DNA of 23,434 nt, from contig DATAHR010000177.1 in the NCBI GenBank assembly GCA_036263035.1, positions 1 through 23,434 of the forward strand, read 5' to 3'. A model generated the notes under the pieces. The model worked only from the letters and a program-made list of their open reading frames with translations. It was not told where the DNA came from and searched no databases. Source of the stretch: JAICYJ01 sp036263035 (GTDB lineage Bacteria; Actinomycetota; Thermoleophilia; Gaiellales; JAICJC01). A program made the position numbers and the translations under genes. Shown piece after piece: positions 8,253-14,641 of this stretch; position 1 is the first letter of the stretch; every line of letters starts with the position of its first letter.

Positions 8253-8258
8253 AGCTTA
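8253..8258 (-). promoter_or_regulatory. -10 element TAAGCT for a leaderless S33 hydrolase mRNA
   Basis: The minus strand reads TAAGCT, 6 nt, then ATG (8246). GAACCG lies 2 nt upstream of the hexamer, but no TTGACA-like -35 is recognisable. Confidence 0.45.
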
Positions 8259-8281
8259 TGCGGTTCGGGCCCCGGCCACGT

Positions 8282-8302
8282 TGGCCCCCATGGCGGGGGC
8301 CA
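8282..8302 (-). terminator. GC hairpin after the YihY gene
   Basis: TGGCCCCC (8282-8289) pairs perfectly with GGGGGCCA (8295-8302) around a 5-nt loop. It lies 4 nt beyond the YihY stop codon in the direction of transcription. There is no U tract, so it is either a T-less terminator or a 3'-end stabiliser. Confidence 0.5.
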
Positions 8303-8306
8303 TCAT

Positions 8307-9314
8307 CTAGTCCTGAGCGGGCGCCTGGATCTCCGTCTGCGCCGGCTCGCCGCGCCGCAGCTCACGGCTGCGCTCGGCCTCGGCGTTGATCTCGCCGCCC
8401 ATCAGCAGCGCCAGCGCAGAGAGCCAGAGCCAGGTCAGCATCACGATCACGGCCGACAGGCTGCCCCAGGCCTTGTTGTACGAGGCGAACCCGCTCGCGT
8501 AGAACGCGAATGCCGCGGAGGCGACCAGCCAGACGACGACAGCGAACACCGCACCAGGGCTGATGAACGACCACTTGGGCGGCGACACGTTCGGCGCCAG
8601 CCAGAGCACCGCCGCGAACATCGCCATCAGTCCCAGGATCAGGATCGGCCACTGGGCCGTCCACCAGACCCAGGTGACCACGGTCGTGTTACCGACCGCG
8701 CGGCCGATCCAGTCGGTCATGAACGGGCCGAGGATCAGCGCCACGAAGACCAGCGCGAATGCGACCAGGCAGCAGAAGATCATGGCCAGCGCGATCAGCC
8801 GCTTCTTGACGAAGCCGCGTGTCTCGTCGCGCTCGTAGGCCATGTTCATCGCCCACATCACGGTCTGCATGGCGCCGCTCAGCGACCACAGCGCGAACAC
8901 GACGCCGACGACGATCATCACGACCCCGCCGCTGTGCGCCTGCGTGGTGCGGGTGAGGCTCTGGTCGATCAGGTCGATGACGCTTGCGGGCAGGACGGTG
9001 GAGAGCCGGTCGAGCAGGCTGTTCACGGTGCTCGGCCCGGCCAGCAGGCTGAACAGCCCGAGGCCGACCAGCATGGCCGACGGGATCGCCAGGAATGCGC
9101 AGTACGCCACCGCCTGGGCGAGGTTGGTGACGTTGTCCTTCAGCGCCGACTTGACGCCGCGCTGGATGATCGCGAGATAGTCGCGCGCCGAGAGGTCCGT
9201 CGGGCCAGGATCGTCCAGCCGGGACTCGACGACCTCCGGCTGTGGAGTCAGCCGCTCCTCGGAGCCGCCGTCCGTCGCGTCCTCGGTATGTGTGGGGTGC
9301 TCATGTGTGGCCAT
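8307..9314 (-). CDS. YihY/virulence factor BrkB family membrane protein
   Basis: The 335-residue integral membrane protein has the YihY/BrkB layout. About 45 hydrophilic residues are followed by a family-like entry helix (RDYLAIIQRGVKSALKDN) and VAYCAFLAIPSAMLVGLGLFSLL. About five further hydrophobic segments follow, including GGVVMIVVGVVFALWSLSGA and FAVVVWLVASAAFAFYASGF, then YNKAWGSLSAVIVMLTWLWL and the closing LLMGGEINAEAER. The last motif is highly conserved in the family. The biochemical role is not established; the family was once wrongly called RNase BN. It begins 36 bp after the Grx-GNAT stop on the same strand and may be cotranscribed. The ATG at 9314 is immediately preceded by a hairpin, and the best ribosome-site match (AGGAG) is about 30 nt away. 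Confidence 0.92.
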   Translation of the reverse strand: MATHEHPTHTEDATDGGSEERLTPQPEVVESRLDDPGPTDLSARDYLAIIQRGVKSALKDNVTNLAQAVAYCAFLAIPSAMLVGLGLFSLLAGPSTVNSLLDRLSTVLPASVIDLIDQSLTRTTQAHSGGVVMIVVGVVFALWSLSGAMQTVMWAMNMAYERDETRGFVKKRLIALAMIFCCLVAFALVFVALILGPFMTDWIGRAVGNTTVVTWVWWTAQWPILILGLMAMFAAVLWLAPNVSPPKWSFISPGAVFAVVVWLVASAAFAFYASGFASYNKAWGSLSAVIVMLTWLWLSALALLMGGEINAEAERSRELRRGEPAQTEIQAPAQD

Positions 9315-9332
9315 GCGGGGGCGATGCCCCGC
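9315..9332 (-). promoter_or_regulatory. Hairpin abutting the YihY start codon
   Basis: GCGGGG (9315-9320) and CCCCGC (9327-9332) form a perfect 6-bp stem around a 6-nt loop. The stem ends at the base next to the ATG. It could end the upstream Grx-GNAT message, control YihY translation, or bring the distant AGGAG closer to the start. Confidence 0.35.
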
Positions 9333-9350
9333 GCCCGTGCGCTCCTAACG

Positions 9351-10007
9351 TCACGTCGCCGGCACGGGCTCGGCCAGCAGGTCCTCGTACTCGGGGTGCC
9401 TGCGGATGTAGTCGGCGATGAACGGGCAGAGCGGGACCACCCGCTCGCCCCGGGCACGGGCATCGCGCAGCGCGGCCTCCGCCAGCATGCTCCCGAAGCC
9501 ACGGCCCGAGCAGGCCGGCTCGACCTCGGTATGGGTGATCGCGATACGGCCCGGGCGCCGCCGGTAGGCGGCGATGCCGATCAGGCGGCCGTCGAGGCGC
9601 AGCTCGTAGCGGGACGCATCGGGATTGTCGGCAACCACGGCGTCGGCCGGCTCGCCGTCTGCGGACTCAAGCTCGTCGGTGCCTCGGAAGTACTCGATCA
9701 GCTGGCCGGCCGCGTCGGACTCACGCGCGTCCTGATGGTCGGCGAAGCGCCGCCGGTGGCCGGCCGCATAGCTCCACGGCTCGCGCTCGCGCAGGTGGGC
9801 GAAGATCTCGCGAGTGCCGCGGTAGAGCGCCCCGTCCTCGGTCTGCAGCACGGGGATGCCATCGGTGCCGGCGACCCGGCGCAGCTCCGCCCGCTGCTCC
9901 GGCCAGGGCTCGACCTGCTTCAGCAGGACGTCCAGCCCGAGCTCGGTGAGCACCTCCCGCACGGCGGAGGAGAACGGGCACCACTCCGCCTGGTAGAGCG
10001 TGAGCAT
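9351..10007 (-). CDS. Glutaredoxin/GST-N-like domain fused to a GNAT acetyltransferase-like domain
   Basis: This is a two-domain protein of 218 residues. Residues 1-75 form a thioredoxin-fold module of the glutaredoxin/GST N-terminal type: LTLYQAEWCPFSSAV with Cys10 in a CPFS (monothiol-like) site, the cis-proline strand GIPVLQ (Pro52), and TREIFAHLRE. Residues about 76-122 are a charged linker. Residues 123-212 resemble the small COG2388 (YjdJ-type) GNAT domain: an anti-parallel sheet segment (ASRYELRLDGRLIGIAAYRR), ITHTEVEP, then the acetyl-CoA loop SGRGFGSML (168-174 core), and the conserved tail VVPLCPFIADYIRRHPEY. Substrates are unknown; a redox-controlled acetyltransferase or one linked to thiol metabolism is an inference. 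TAGGCT lies 6 nt before the ATG at 10007, indicating a leaderless start. YihY follows 36 bp downstream on the same strand. Confidence 0.85.
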   Translation of the reverse strand: MLTLYQAEWCPFSSAVREVLTELGLDVLLKQVEPWPEQRAELRRVAGTDGIPVLQTEDGALYRGTREIFAHLREREPWSYAAGHRRRFADHQDARESDAAGQLIEYFRGTDELESADGEPADAVVADNPDASRYELRLDGRLIGIAAYRRRPGRIAITHTEVEPACSGRGFGSMLAEAALRDARARGERVVPLCPFIADYIRRHPEYEDLLAEPVPAT

Positions 10008-10013
10008 GGCGGC

Positions 10014-10019
10014 AGCCTA
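10014..10019 (-). promoter_or_regulatory. -10 element TAGGCT for a leaderless Grx-GNAT mRNA
   Basis: TAGGCT, identical to the hexamer at 305-310, lies 6 nt upstream of the ATG at 10007, and no ribosome site is present. It sits just downstream of the BNR-gene terminator hairpin, so the two genes are separate units. Confidence 0.5.
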
Positions 10020-10040
10020 GCGGCCGCCATGGCGTGGTTC

Positions 10041-10074
10041 GGGGCGGGGCGGCTGATGGCCGCCGCCCCGCCCC
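10041..10074 (-). terminator. Strong GC hairpin after the BNR-repeat gene
   Basis: GGGGCGGGGCGGC (10041-10053) pairs perfectly over 13 bp with GCCGCCCCGCCCC (10062-10074) around an 8-nt loop. It begins 11 nt past the BNR stop codon in the direction of transcription. No T run follows. Confidence 0.6.
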
Positions 10075-10085
10075 TCATGCGTCAG

Positions 10086-11774
10086 CTACCGCCGGGCGTA
10101 GTAGGCGTCCTGTGCCTTCCCGAAGCGGCCGAGCGCCGGAAGCGACACGTCCCGGCGCATGTCCGTCCAGAGCACGTGCACCCTCCCGAGCGTGTCGATG
10201 TCGGCGCCGATGTAATCGCCGATGAACAGCGCGCAGGTCTCACAGCCGGGGATACCGGCACGGAACCACGGCGAGTGGTTCGCGTCGGACTGTGCCGTCG
10301 ACACGGTCTGCTGCGACCACGACGCGCCTGCGTTCGACGACTGCGCGAGCCGGGTGACGTAGTGCCCGGTGGTCGTCTCCTGCTGGTAGGCCACCGCGAC
10401 GTGACCACCGCGTGCGGTCACCCACGGGAACCACTTGTCCTTCGCTCCCGAGGTGACGCGCTTGACGCCGCTCCACGTCGCGCCTCCGTCGGTGGAGGTG
10501 GACATGAACACGTTCGTGTCGGTCACGGGGTGCGGGACGTCGTGGAGCCCGTCACGGTTGTCCGTCCAGACGGCGTACAGCTTCCCGGTCGTCTTGTCGA
10601 CGCCGAGGTTGCCCCACGAGCCGGTGCGGAACTGATAGCCGGTCTGGGTCGCCCGGCCGTCGGCGTTCGCCGGGTAGTCCGAGAACGTGATCGCCTCCGT
10701 GCCGCCGTCCTCGAGGTCGGCGACGTGCACCGGGTTCGACCATGTTGCGCCGCCGTCGGACGAGCGGACGACCAGCACCTGATCCTCGAACTCGTTCGGC
10801 TGCTCCCAGGCGGCGGCGTGCTGCTGGTTCGCGAAGCCGACGGCGAGGTGGCCGTTCGGCAGCACGACGCCATACGAGAAGAAGCTCTCGTCGCACTGGT
10901 TCGGTGCCCCGCCGGAGCCCTGGTTGGCCGTGCAGGTCGGGCTGGAGCCGGAGATCGCCTTCGGCCTCGACCAGTGCTTGCCGGCGTCGTCGGAGTACGA
11001 GAACTCCACCAGCGACTGGACGAACGCGAACTTGCTGGAGACGATCCTGTCCCAGGTCAGGTAGAGGCGGCCGTAATGCGGCGACGACGGGTTGTTGTCC
11101 GCGACCAGCCACTCCTTGTCGAGGAACACGGACGATGCCGATGGGCTGATGGCCGCGTGACCGACCGCCACCGTCACCGGTGAGCGCCACGTGAGGCCGC
11201 CGTCGGGCGACGTCGCCACCGACACGCTGATGTGGCCCGCCCACGGCCCGTTCTGTCCCTGGGCGGCCGAGAGCTGCGCCATGTGCGCGGTGCCGAAGCG
11301 GTCGTCGAAGGCCGGCGCGGGGTCGCCGTTGCCCCCGCTCGAGCCGTTCCCCATCGGGATCGAGCCGTCCTTCCAGGTGTGGCCGCCGTCGAACGAGACG
11401 AAGAAGCCGGTCGGGACGCGTGCCTGGATCACCGAGCCCCTGACCTGCAGCTTGTAGTCGTTCGACCCGCCCAGCAGATGGTTCGGGTTCGCCGGGTCGG
11501 CCACGATCGGCGTCTCGTTGTCCGGGCTGATCGGGTCGTCACAGCTGACGTCGATGTTGGCCGCCGGGTTTCCGGACGCCGTGCAGACACGGTTGTCCAC
11601 CTGGCCGCCGCCGACGCCTCCCCCGGCCGGGCCGCCGCCGAACAGCACCTGTGCCGATCCCGATAGGTGCATGTCGATCGCCTCCGGCACCGGCTCGTCC
11701 TGCGCCGCCGCCGGGAGCGCGACCGCCCCGAACAGACACGCGCACAGCAAGCTCCACACTACTCGTCTACTCAC
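10086..11774 (-). CDS. Secreted BNR/Asp-box repeat protein (sialidase-like propeller)
   Basis: The 562-residue exported protein has a signal peptide: RR in the n-region, a hydrophobic core to residue 20, and a likely cut after PAAA-24. Six Asp boxes of the SxDxGxTW type mark propeller blades: SFDGGHTW (127-134), SPDGGLTW (189-196), SYSDDAGKHW (259-268), SSDGGATW (338-345), STDGGATW (427-434) and SSNAGASW (479-486). Such propellers occur in sialidases and other surface glycan-active or adhesive proteins. I cannot identify a sialidase catalytic arginine triad, so enzymatic activity is unproven. CETC (residues 511-514) could form a disulfide. An in-frame TTG exists at 11798, but GTG 11774 follows GGGGGGAGG at proper spacing and lies downstream of the apparent transcription start, so I use it. 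The promoter region carries a dyad repeat. Confidence 0.85.
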   Translation of the reverse strand: MSRRVVWSLLCACLFGAVALPAAAQDEPVPEAIDMHLSGSAQVLFGGGPAGGGVGGGQVDNRVCTASGNPAANIDVSCDDPISPDNETPIVADPANPNHLLGGSNDYKLQVRGSVIQARVPTGFFVSFDGGHTWKDGSIPMGNGSSGGNGDPAPAFDDRFGTAHMAQLSAAQGQNGPWAGHISVSVATSPDGGLTWRSPVTVAVGHAAISPSASSVFLDKEWLVADNNPSSPHYGRLYLTWDRIVSSKFAFVQSLVEFSYSDDAGKHWSRPKAISGSSPTCTANQGSGGAPNQCDESFFSYGVVLPNGHLAVGFANQQHAAAWEQPNEFEDQVLVVRSSDGGATWSNPVHVADLEDGGTEAITFSDYPANADGRATQTGYQFRTGSWGNLGVDKTTGKLYAVWTDNRDGLHDVPHPVTDTNVFMSTSTDGGATWSGVKRVTSGAKDKWFPWVTARGGHVAVAYQQETTTGHYVTRLAQSSNAGASWSQQTVSTAQSDANHSPWFRAGIPGCETCALFIGDYIGADIDTLGRVHVLWTDMRRDVSLPALGRFGKAQDAYYARR

Positions 11775-11788
11775 CGCTCCTCCCCCCA

Positions 11789-11841
11789 TTGAGAACAAAC
11801 GCGCGGAACATTACCCCGCCGGTTCTCAAAGCGAAAGAACC
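11789..11841 (-). promoter_or_regulatory. BNR-gene promoter with inverted repeat (possible operator)
   Basis: The minus strand has a -10-like TAATGT (11808-11813) giving a leader of about 26 nt. It is flanked by TTGAGAAC (11789-11796) and its exact complement GTTCTCAA (11822-11829). A third related half-site, AGAACC (11836-11841), forms a GGTTCT/AGAACC dyad with 11821-11826. The minus-strand motif CTTTGAGAACCG (11820-11831) recurs with one mismatch upstream of the LolA-like gene. This suggests a regulated promoter; the regulator is unknown. Confidence 0.45.
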
Positions 11842-11863
11842 TGTCACACCGGGCGTTTCCAGG

Positions 11864-12043
11864 TCAGTCAGTTGGGCGCACGAGCCGGCGCACGGTTACC
11901 TCGTTCAGGCCGGTGACGCGTGCGATCTCCTCGTAGGAGTAGCCGTCCGCCCGTGCGACGAGCACCGCCTGCACGAGCGCGCGCCGGGACTCGACGTAGC
12001 GCTCGGCAGCCTCGGCGAGCCGCTGGTCGTGGTCCTTCGCCAT
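11864..12043 (-). CDS. Small 59-residue helix-turn-helix protein
   Basis: The frame is short but convincing: ATG at 12043, TGA at 11864-11866, 59 residues. The product is a charged helix (about residues 1-30: DQRLAEAAERYVESRRALVQ) followed by a helix-turn-helix of the sigma-70-region-4/resolvase type (GYSYEEIARVTGLNEVTVRR, residues 35-54). Such stand-alone HTH mini-proteins are common in actinobacteria and little studied; they are presumed DNA-binding, perhaps as dimers. TAGCCT lies 7 nt before the ATG and there is no ribosome site, so the message should be leaderless. It is divergent from the amidohydrolase across 53 bp and may autoregulate or control that neighbour; this is inference from position only. 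The BNR gene lies downstream on the same strand, 89 bp away. Confidence 0.75.
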   Translation of the reverse strand: MAKDHDQRLAEAAERYVESRRALVQAVLVARADGYSYEEIARVTGLNEVTVRRLVRPTD

Positions 12044-12050
12044 CGGACGG

Positions 12051-12089
12051 AGGCTACCGTGGCGCCCGTCACGCCGCGTGCCGTAGAGT
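12051..12089. promoter_or_regulatory. Compact divergent leaderless promoters (HTH gene / amidohydrolase)
   Basis: Two -10 hexamers face away from each other: TAGCCT on the minus strand (12051-12056, 7 nt from ATG 12043) and TAGAGT on the plus strand (12084-12089, 7 nt from GTG 12097). Only 27 bp separate them, so the -35 region of each falls on or next to the other's promoter. The intervening sequence has no TTGACA-like element. Confidence 0.5.
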
Positions 12090-12096
12090 CGGCCGC

Positions 12097-13734
12097 GTGG
12101 GCACCCGCGCCGACCCGGCAGACCGCACGCTGATCAGGGGCGCGACGCTCGTGGACGGCAGCGGCTCGCCCGGGCAGCCGGCGGACGTTGCCATCGAGGG
12201 CGACAGGATCGCCGCCGTGGAGCCGCCCGGCTCGCTGACGGCCTCGGGCGCGGAGCTGGTGGACGGCCGCGGCCACGTGGTCGCTCCCGGCCTGATCGAC
12301 ATCATGAGCCACTCGCTGTGGCCGCTGATGATCGACGGCCGCTCGCTGTCGAAGCTGGTGCAGGGGGTGACGACCGAGGTGATGGGCGAGGGCTGGACGC
12401 CGGCGCCGTTCGGTGGGCGGGTGGCCGAGATCGAGCCGCCGATCCAGGATGTCCCCGACGAGTGGCGCGCGCGGATCCCGACCTGGAACCGCTTCGGACA
12501 GTGGCTGGAGGCGATCGAGGCGTCGGGCGTATCGCCCAATGTGGCGTCGTTCCTCGGCGGCGGCAGCGTGCGGGAGTACGCCTGCGGCCTGGCGATGGGC
12601 CCGGCCGGGCCGGCGAAGCGCGAGCTGATGCGCCGCGTCACCGACGAGGCGATGCGCGACGGCGCGATGGGCGTCGCGTACGCGCTCATCTACCCGCCGG
12701 ACGCCTATGCCGAGACCGGTGAGATCATCGAGGTGGCGCGGGTGGCCGCGGCGAGCGGCGGCATGTACATCTGCCACATGCGCTCCGAGAGCCAGCGCCT
12801 GCTGCAGGCGATCGAGGAGACGATCGAGATCGCCCACGCGTCCGGGGCCCGGTCCGAGATCTACCACCTCAAGGCATCCGGTGGCCCGGCCAACTGGCAC
12901 CTGATGGAGCCGGCGATCGAGCGGATCGAGGCGGCCAGGCAGGAGGGGCTCCCGCTGACCGCGGACATGTACCCCTACGCGGCGTCCGGCACCGGGCTGA
13001 GCGCCCGATTGCCGGTCAGCCTGGCCGCGGACGGGCGCCTGTTCCAGCGGCTCGCCGAGCGCGGCGTCCGCGACTGGGTGCGCGCCGAGCTGGCGCGCGG
13101 GACGGACGAGGTCGACGATCCCGGACCGCCGGACCGGACGTTCCCGATCGGCATGCGCCTGGCCGAGCACCGGCAGTACGTTGGCCGGAACCTGGCCGAG
13201 ATCGCGGCGATGCGTGGGCAGGACTGGCTTGACGCCGCATTCGACCTCCTGATCGCAGAGGGCGCCGAGATCTTCACCGTGTACCACGAGATCAGCGAGG
13301 ACAACGTCCGGCGCCAGCTGCAGCTGCCCTGGGTCGTCGTCTGCTCCGACGCGGGCGGCCTCGACCCGGCCTGGGCGGCGCCCCACGGCCCGGTGCATCC
13401 CCGCGACTACGGCACGTTCGCGCGGGTGCTGGGACGCTACGTGCGCGACGAGGGGCTGCTCACGGTGCAGGACGCGATCCACCGGATGAGCGGTGCGGTG
13501 GCGGATCGGCTGCGGATCCGCGACCGGGGGCGAGTCGCGCCCGGCATGGCGGCCGATGTGATCGTGTTCGATCCCGATGCCGTACGCGATCTGGCCACGT
13601 TCGAGCATCCGCACCGGCTGTCGGTGGGCGTCCGGGACGTCTGGGTGAACGGCGTTGGGACGTTGCGCGGCGGGGAGCACACCGGCGCGACGGCCGGGCG
13701 GTTCGTGCGCGGCCCGGGATACCGCGGCTCCTGA
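12097..13734 (+). CDS. D-aminoacylase-like amidohydrolase (N-acyl-D-amino-acid deacylase family)
   Basis: This 545-residue metal-dependent amidohydrolase should cleave an acyl-amide or related bond in the cytosol. The N-terminal small beta-domain (TLIRGATLVDGSG) leads to APGLIDIMSHS (residues 63-73). Zinc-ligand candidates by alignment with D-aminoacylase are His72, Glu98 (GEG, where the classical enzyme has a cysteine), His227 (ICHMRSES), His257 (EIYHLKASG) and Asp418 (CSDAGG). The first His of the usual HxH is Met70. The C-terminus has the normal return to the beta-domain (GRVAPGMAADVIVFDPDAV). The GTG at 12097 is chosen because TAGAGT lies 7 nt upstream and family homology starts about 10 residues in; the open frame further upstream overlaps the divergent HTH gene. 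The exact substrate cannot be told, and the altered ligands suggest a subgroup distinct from true D-aminoacylases. Confidence 0.85.
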   Translation: MGTRADPADRTLIRGATLVDGSGSPGQPADVAIEGDRIAAVEPPGSLTASGAELVDGRGHVVAPGLIDIMSHSLWPLMIDGRSLSKLVQGVTTEVMGEGWTPAPFGGRVAEIEPPIQDVPDEWRARIPTWNRFGQWLEAIEASGVSPNVASFLGGGSVREYACGLAMGPAGPAKRELMRRVTDEAMRDGAMGVAYALIYPPDAYAETGEIIEVARVAAASGGMYICHMRSESQRLLQAIEETIEIAHASGARSEIYHLKASGGPANWHLMEPAIERIEAARQEGLPLTADMYPYAASGTGLSARLPVSLAADGRLFQRLAERGVRDWVRAELARGTDEVDDPGPPDRTFPIGMRLAEHRQYVGRNLAEIAAMRGQDWLDAAFDLLIAEGAEIFTVYHEISEDNVRRQLQLPWVVVCSDAGGLDPAWAAPHGPVHPRDYGTFARVLGRYVRDEGLLTVQDAIHRMSGAVADRLRIRDRGRVAPGMAADVIVFDPDAVRDLATFEHPHRLSVGVRDVWVNGVGTLRGGEHTGATAGRFVRGPGYRGS

Positions 13735-13753
13735 TCATCCGCACCGGATGATC
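13733..13753 (+). terminator. Hairpin at the amidohydrolase stop codon
   Basis: GATCATCCG (13733-13741) pairs perfectly with CGGATGATC (13745-13753) around a 3-nt loop. It begins inside the TGA stop codon (13732-13734). No T run follows, so it is a weak terminator or attenuator candidate ahead of the solute-binding gene 55 nt downstream. Confidence 0.45.
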
Positions 13754-13788
13754 CGCGGCGGCACACATCGGGAGACCCTCCACGGTGC

Positions 13789-14640
13789 GTGCGCGGCTGC
13801 ATTCAGGCATCGATCACCAACGGCAGATGGCATGGCGCGCTGCGGCGCGCCGCAGCCGCGCTGGCCGCCGCGTCGCTCGTGCTGCTTGTGGCCGGCTGCA
13901 TGGCCGGCGGGGACGCCGCCGGCGCGTCCTTCAAGCCCGTGCATCCCGGCGTGCTCGCCGTTGCCACCGCGCTCGTTCCGGCGCCGGGCTTCTGGGAGGG
14001 GCCGCCGGGCAACGGCGGCTTCGAGGCGCAGCTGGCAACCGCCCTCGCGCACCGGCTGGGGCTCAACCGCGTCAGGATCGTGCAGGTGCCGTTCGGGCAG
14101 ATCGTGGGCGGCCACCTGAACGGCGCCGACATCGCGATGTCCCAGCTGACGCCCACCTCCGAGCGCGAGCGCTCCCTCGACTTCTCGACCGCCTACCTGA
14201 CCGCTCCTCCCGGCGTGCTCGCGCGCGAAGGTGTGGAAGCTCGCGACCTCAAGTCGCTGCAGGCCCTGCGGTGGGTCACCTCCCGCACGTCGACCCTCAC
14301 CCCGATCGTGATGAACGAGGTGCGGCCGGACACGACGCCGCTCAGCGTGGAGGATCGGTCCGCCGCGCTCGCCGTGCTGCGAAGCGGCCGCGCGGATGCG
14401 CTGCTGCTCGACCTCCCCGTCGCGCTGGGGCTCGCCCGGGAGGATCCGGGCCAGTTCACGGTGCTTGGCCAGCTGCCCGGCAACGAGGGCCTGGCCGCTG
14501 CCCTTCCGAACGGGTCGCCGAACCTGGAGATCGTCGACACGGAGCTTCGTGCGCTGCAGGCCGACGGCACGATCGACCGGCTTCGTGCGCGGTGGCTCGG
14601 GAGCGAGGCAGCCGTCCCGCTGATCAGGACGGAGGGCTGA
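13789..14640 (+). CDS. Family-3 extracellular solute-binding lipoprotein
   Basis: The 283-residue protein has an arginine-containing n-region, a hydrophobic stretch AAAALAAASLVLLV and the lipobox LVAGC with Cys37, so it should be lipidated on the outer face of the membrane. The mature part resembles SBP_bac_3 amino-acid-binding proteins: a beta strand after the linker (GVLAVATAL), GFEAQLATALAHRLGL, VQVPFGQIVGGHLNGADIAMSQLTPTSERERSLDFS, the hinge-proximal YLTAPPGVLAR, LRSGRADALLLDLPVALGLA, and the closing LRALQADGTIDRLRARWLG. The ligand is probably an amino acid or small organic acid. The start is uncertain: GTG 13789 is the only in-frame choice before the signal, leaving a long n-region. GGGAG lies 14 nt upstream. 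It is separated by 1 nt from the antiporter gene, and no permease or ATPase gene of a cognate importer is present. Confidence 0.82.
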   Translation: MRGCIQASITNGRWHGALRRAAAALAAASLVLLVAGCMAGGDAAGASFKPVHPGVLAVATALVPAPGFWEGPPGNGGFEAQLATALAHRLGLNRVRIVQVPFGQIVGGHLNGADIAMSQLTPTSERERSLDFSTAYLTAPPGVLAREGVEARDLKSLQALRWVTSRTSTLTPIVMNEVRPDTTPLSVEDRSAALAVLRSGRADALLLDLPVALGLAREDPGQFTVLGQLPGNEGLAAALPNGSPNLEIVDTELRALQADGTIDRLRARWLGSEAAVPLIRTEG

Positions 14641-14641
14641 C

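Noticed and set aside
6900..11183. A 1427-codon open frame on the plus strand
   Set aside because: It runs antisense across five well-supported genes and their gaps, has no recognisable domain and an Arg/Gly/Ala/His-rich composition. Long stop-free antisense frames are expected at this GC content.
11775..11798. A TTG start for the BNR protein
   Set aside because: It lies about where transcription should begin and lacks a ribosome site. GTG 11774 follows GGGGGGAGG and gives a normal signal peptide.
11920..12096. A 59-codon N-terminal extension of the amidohydrolase
   Set aside because: It overlaps the small HTH gene on the other strand. GTG 12097 has the promoter spacing, and the conserved start of the family lies just after it.
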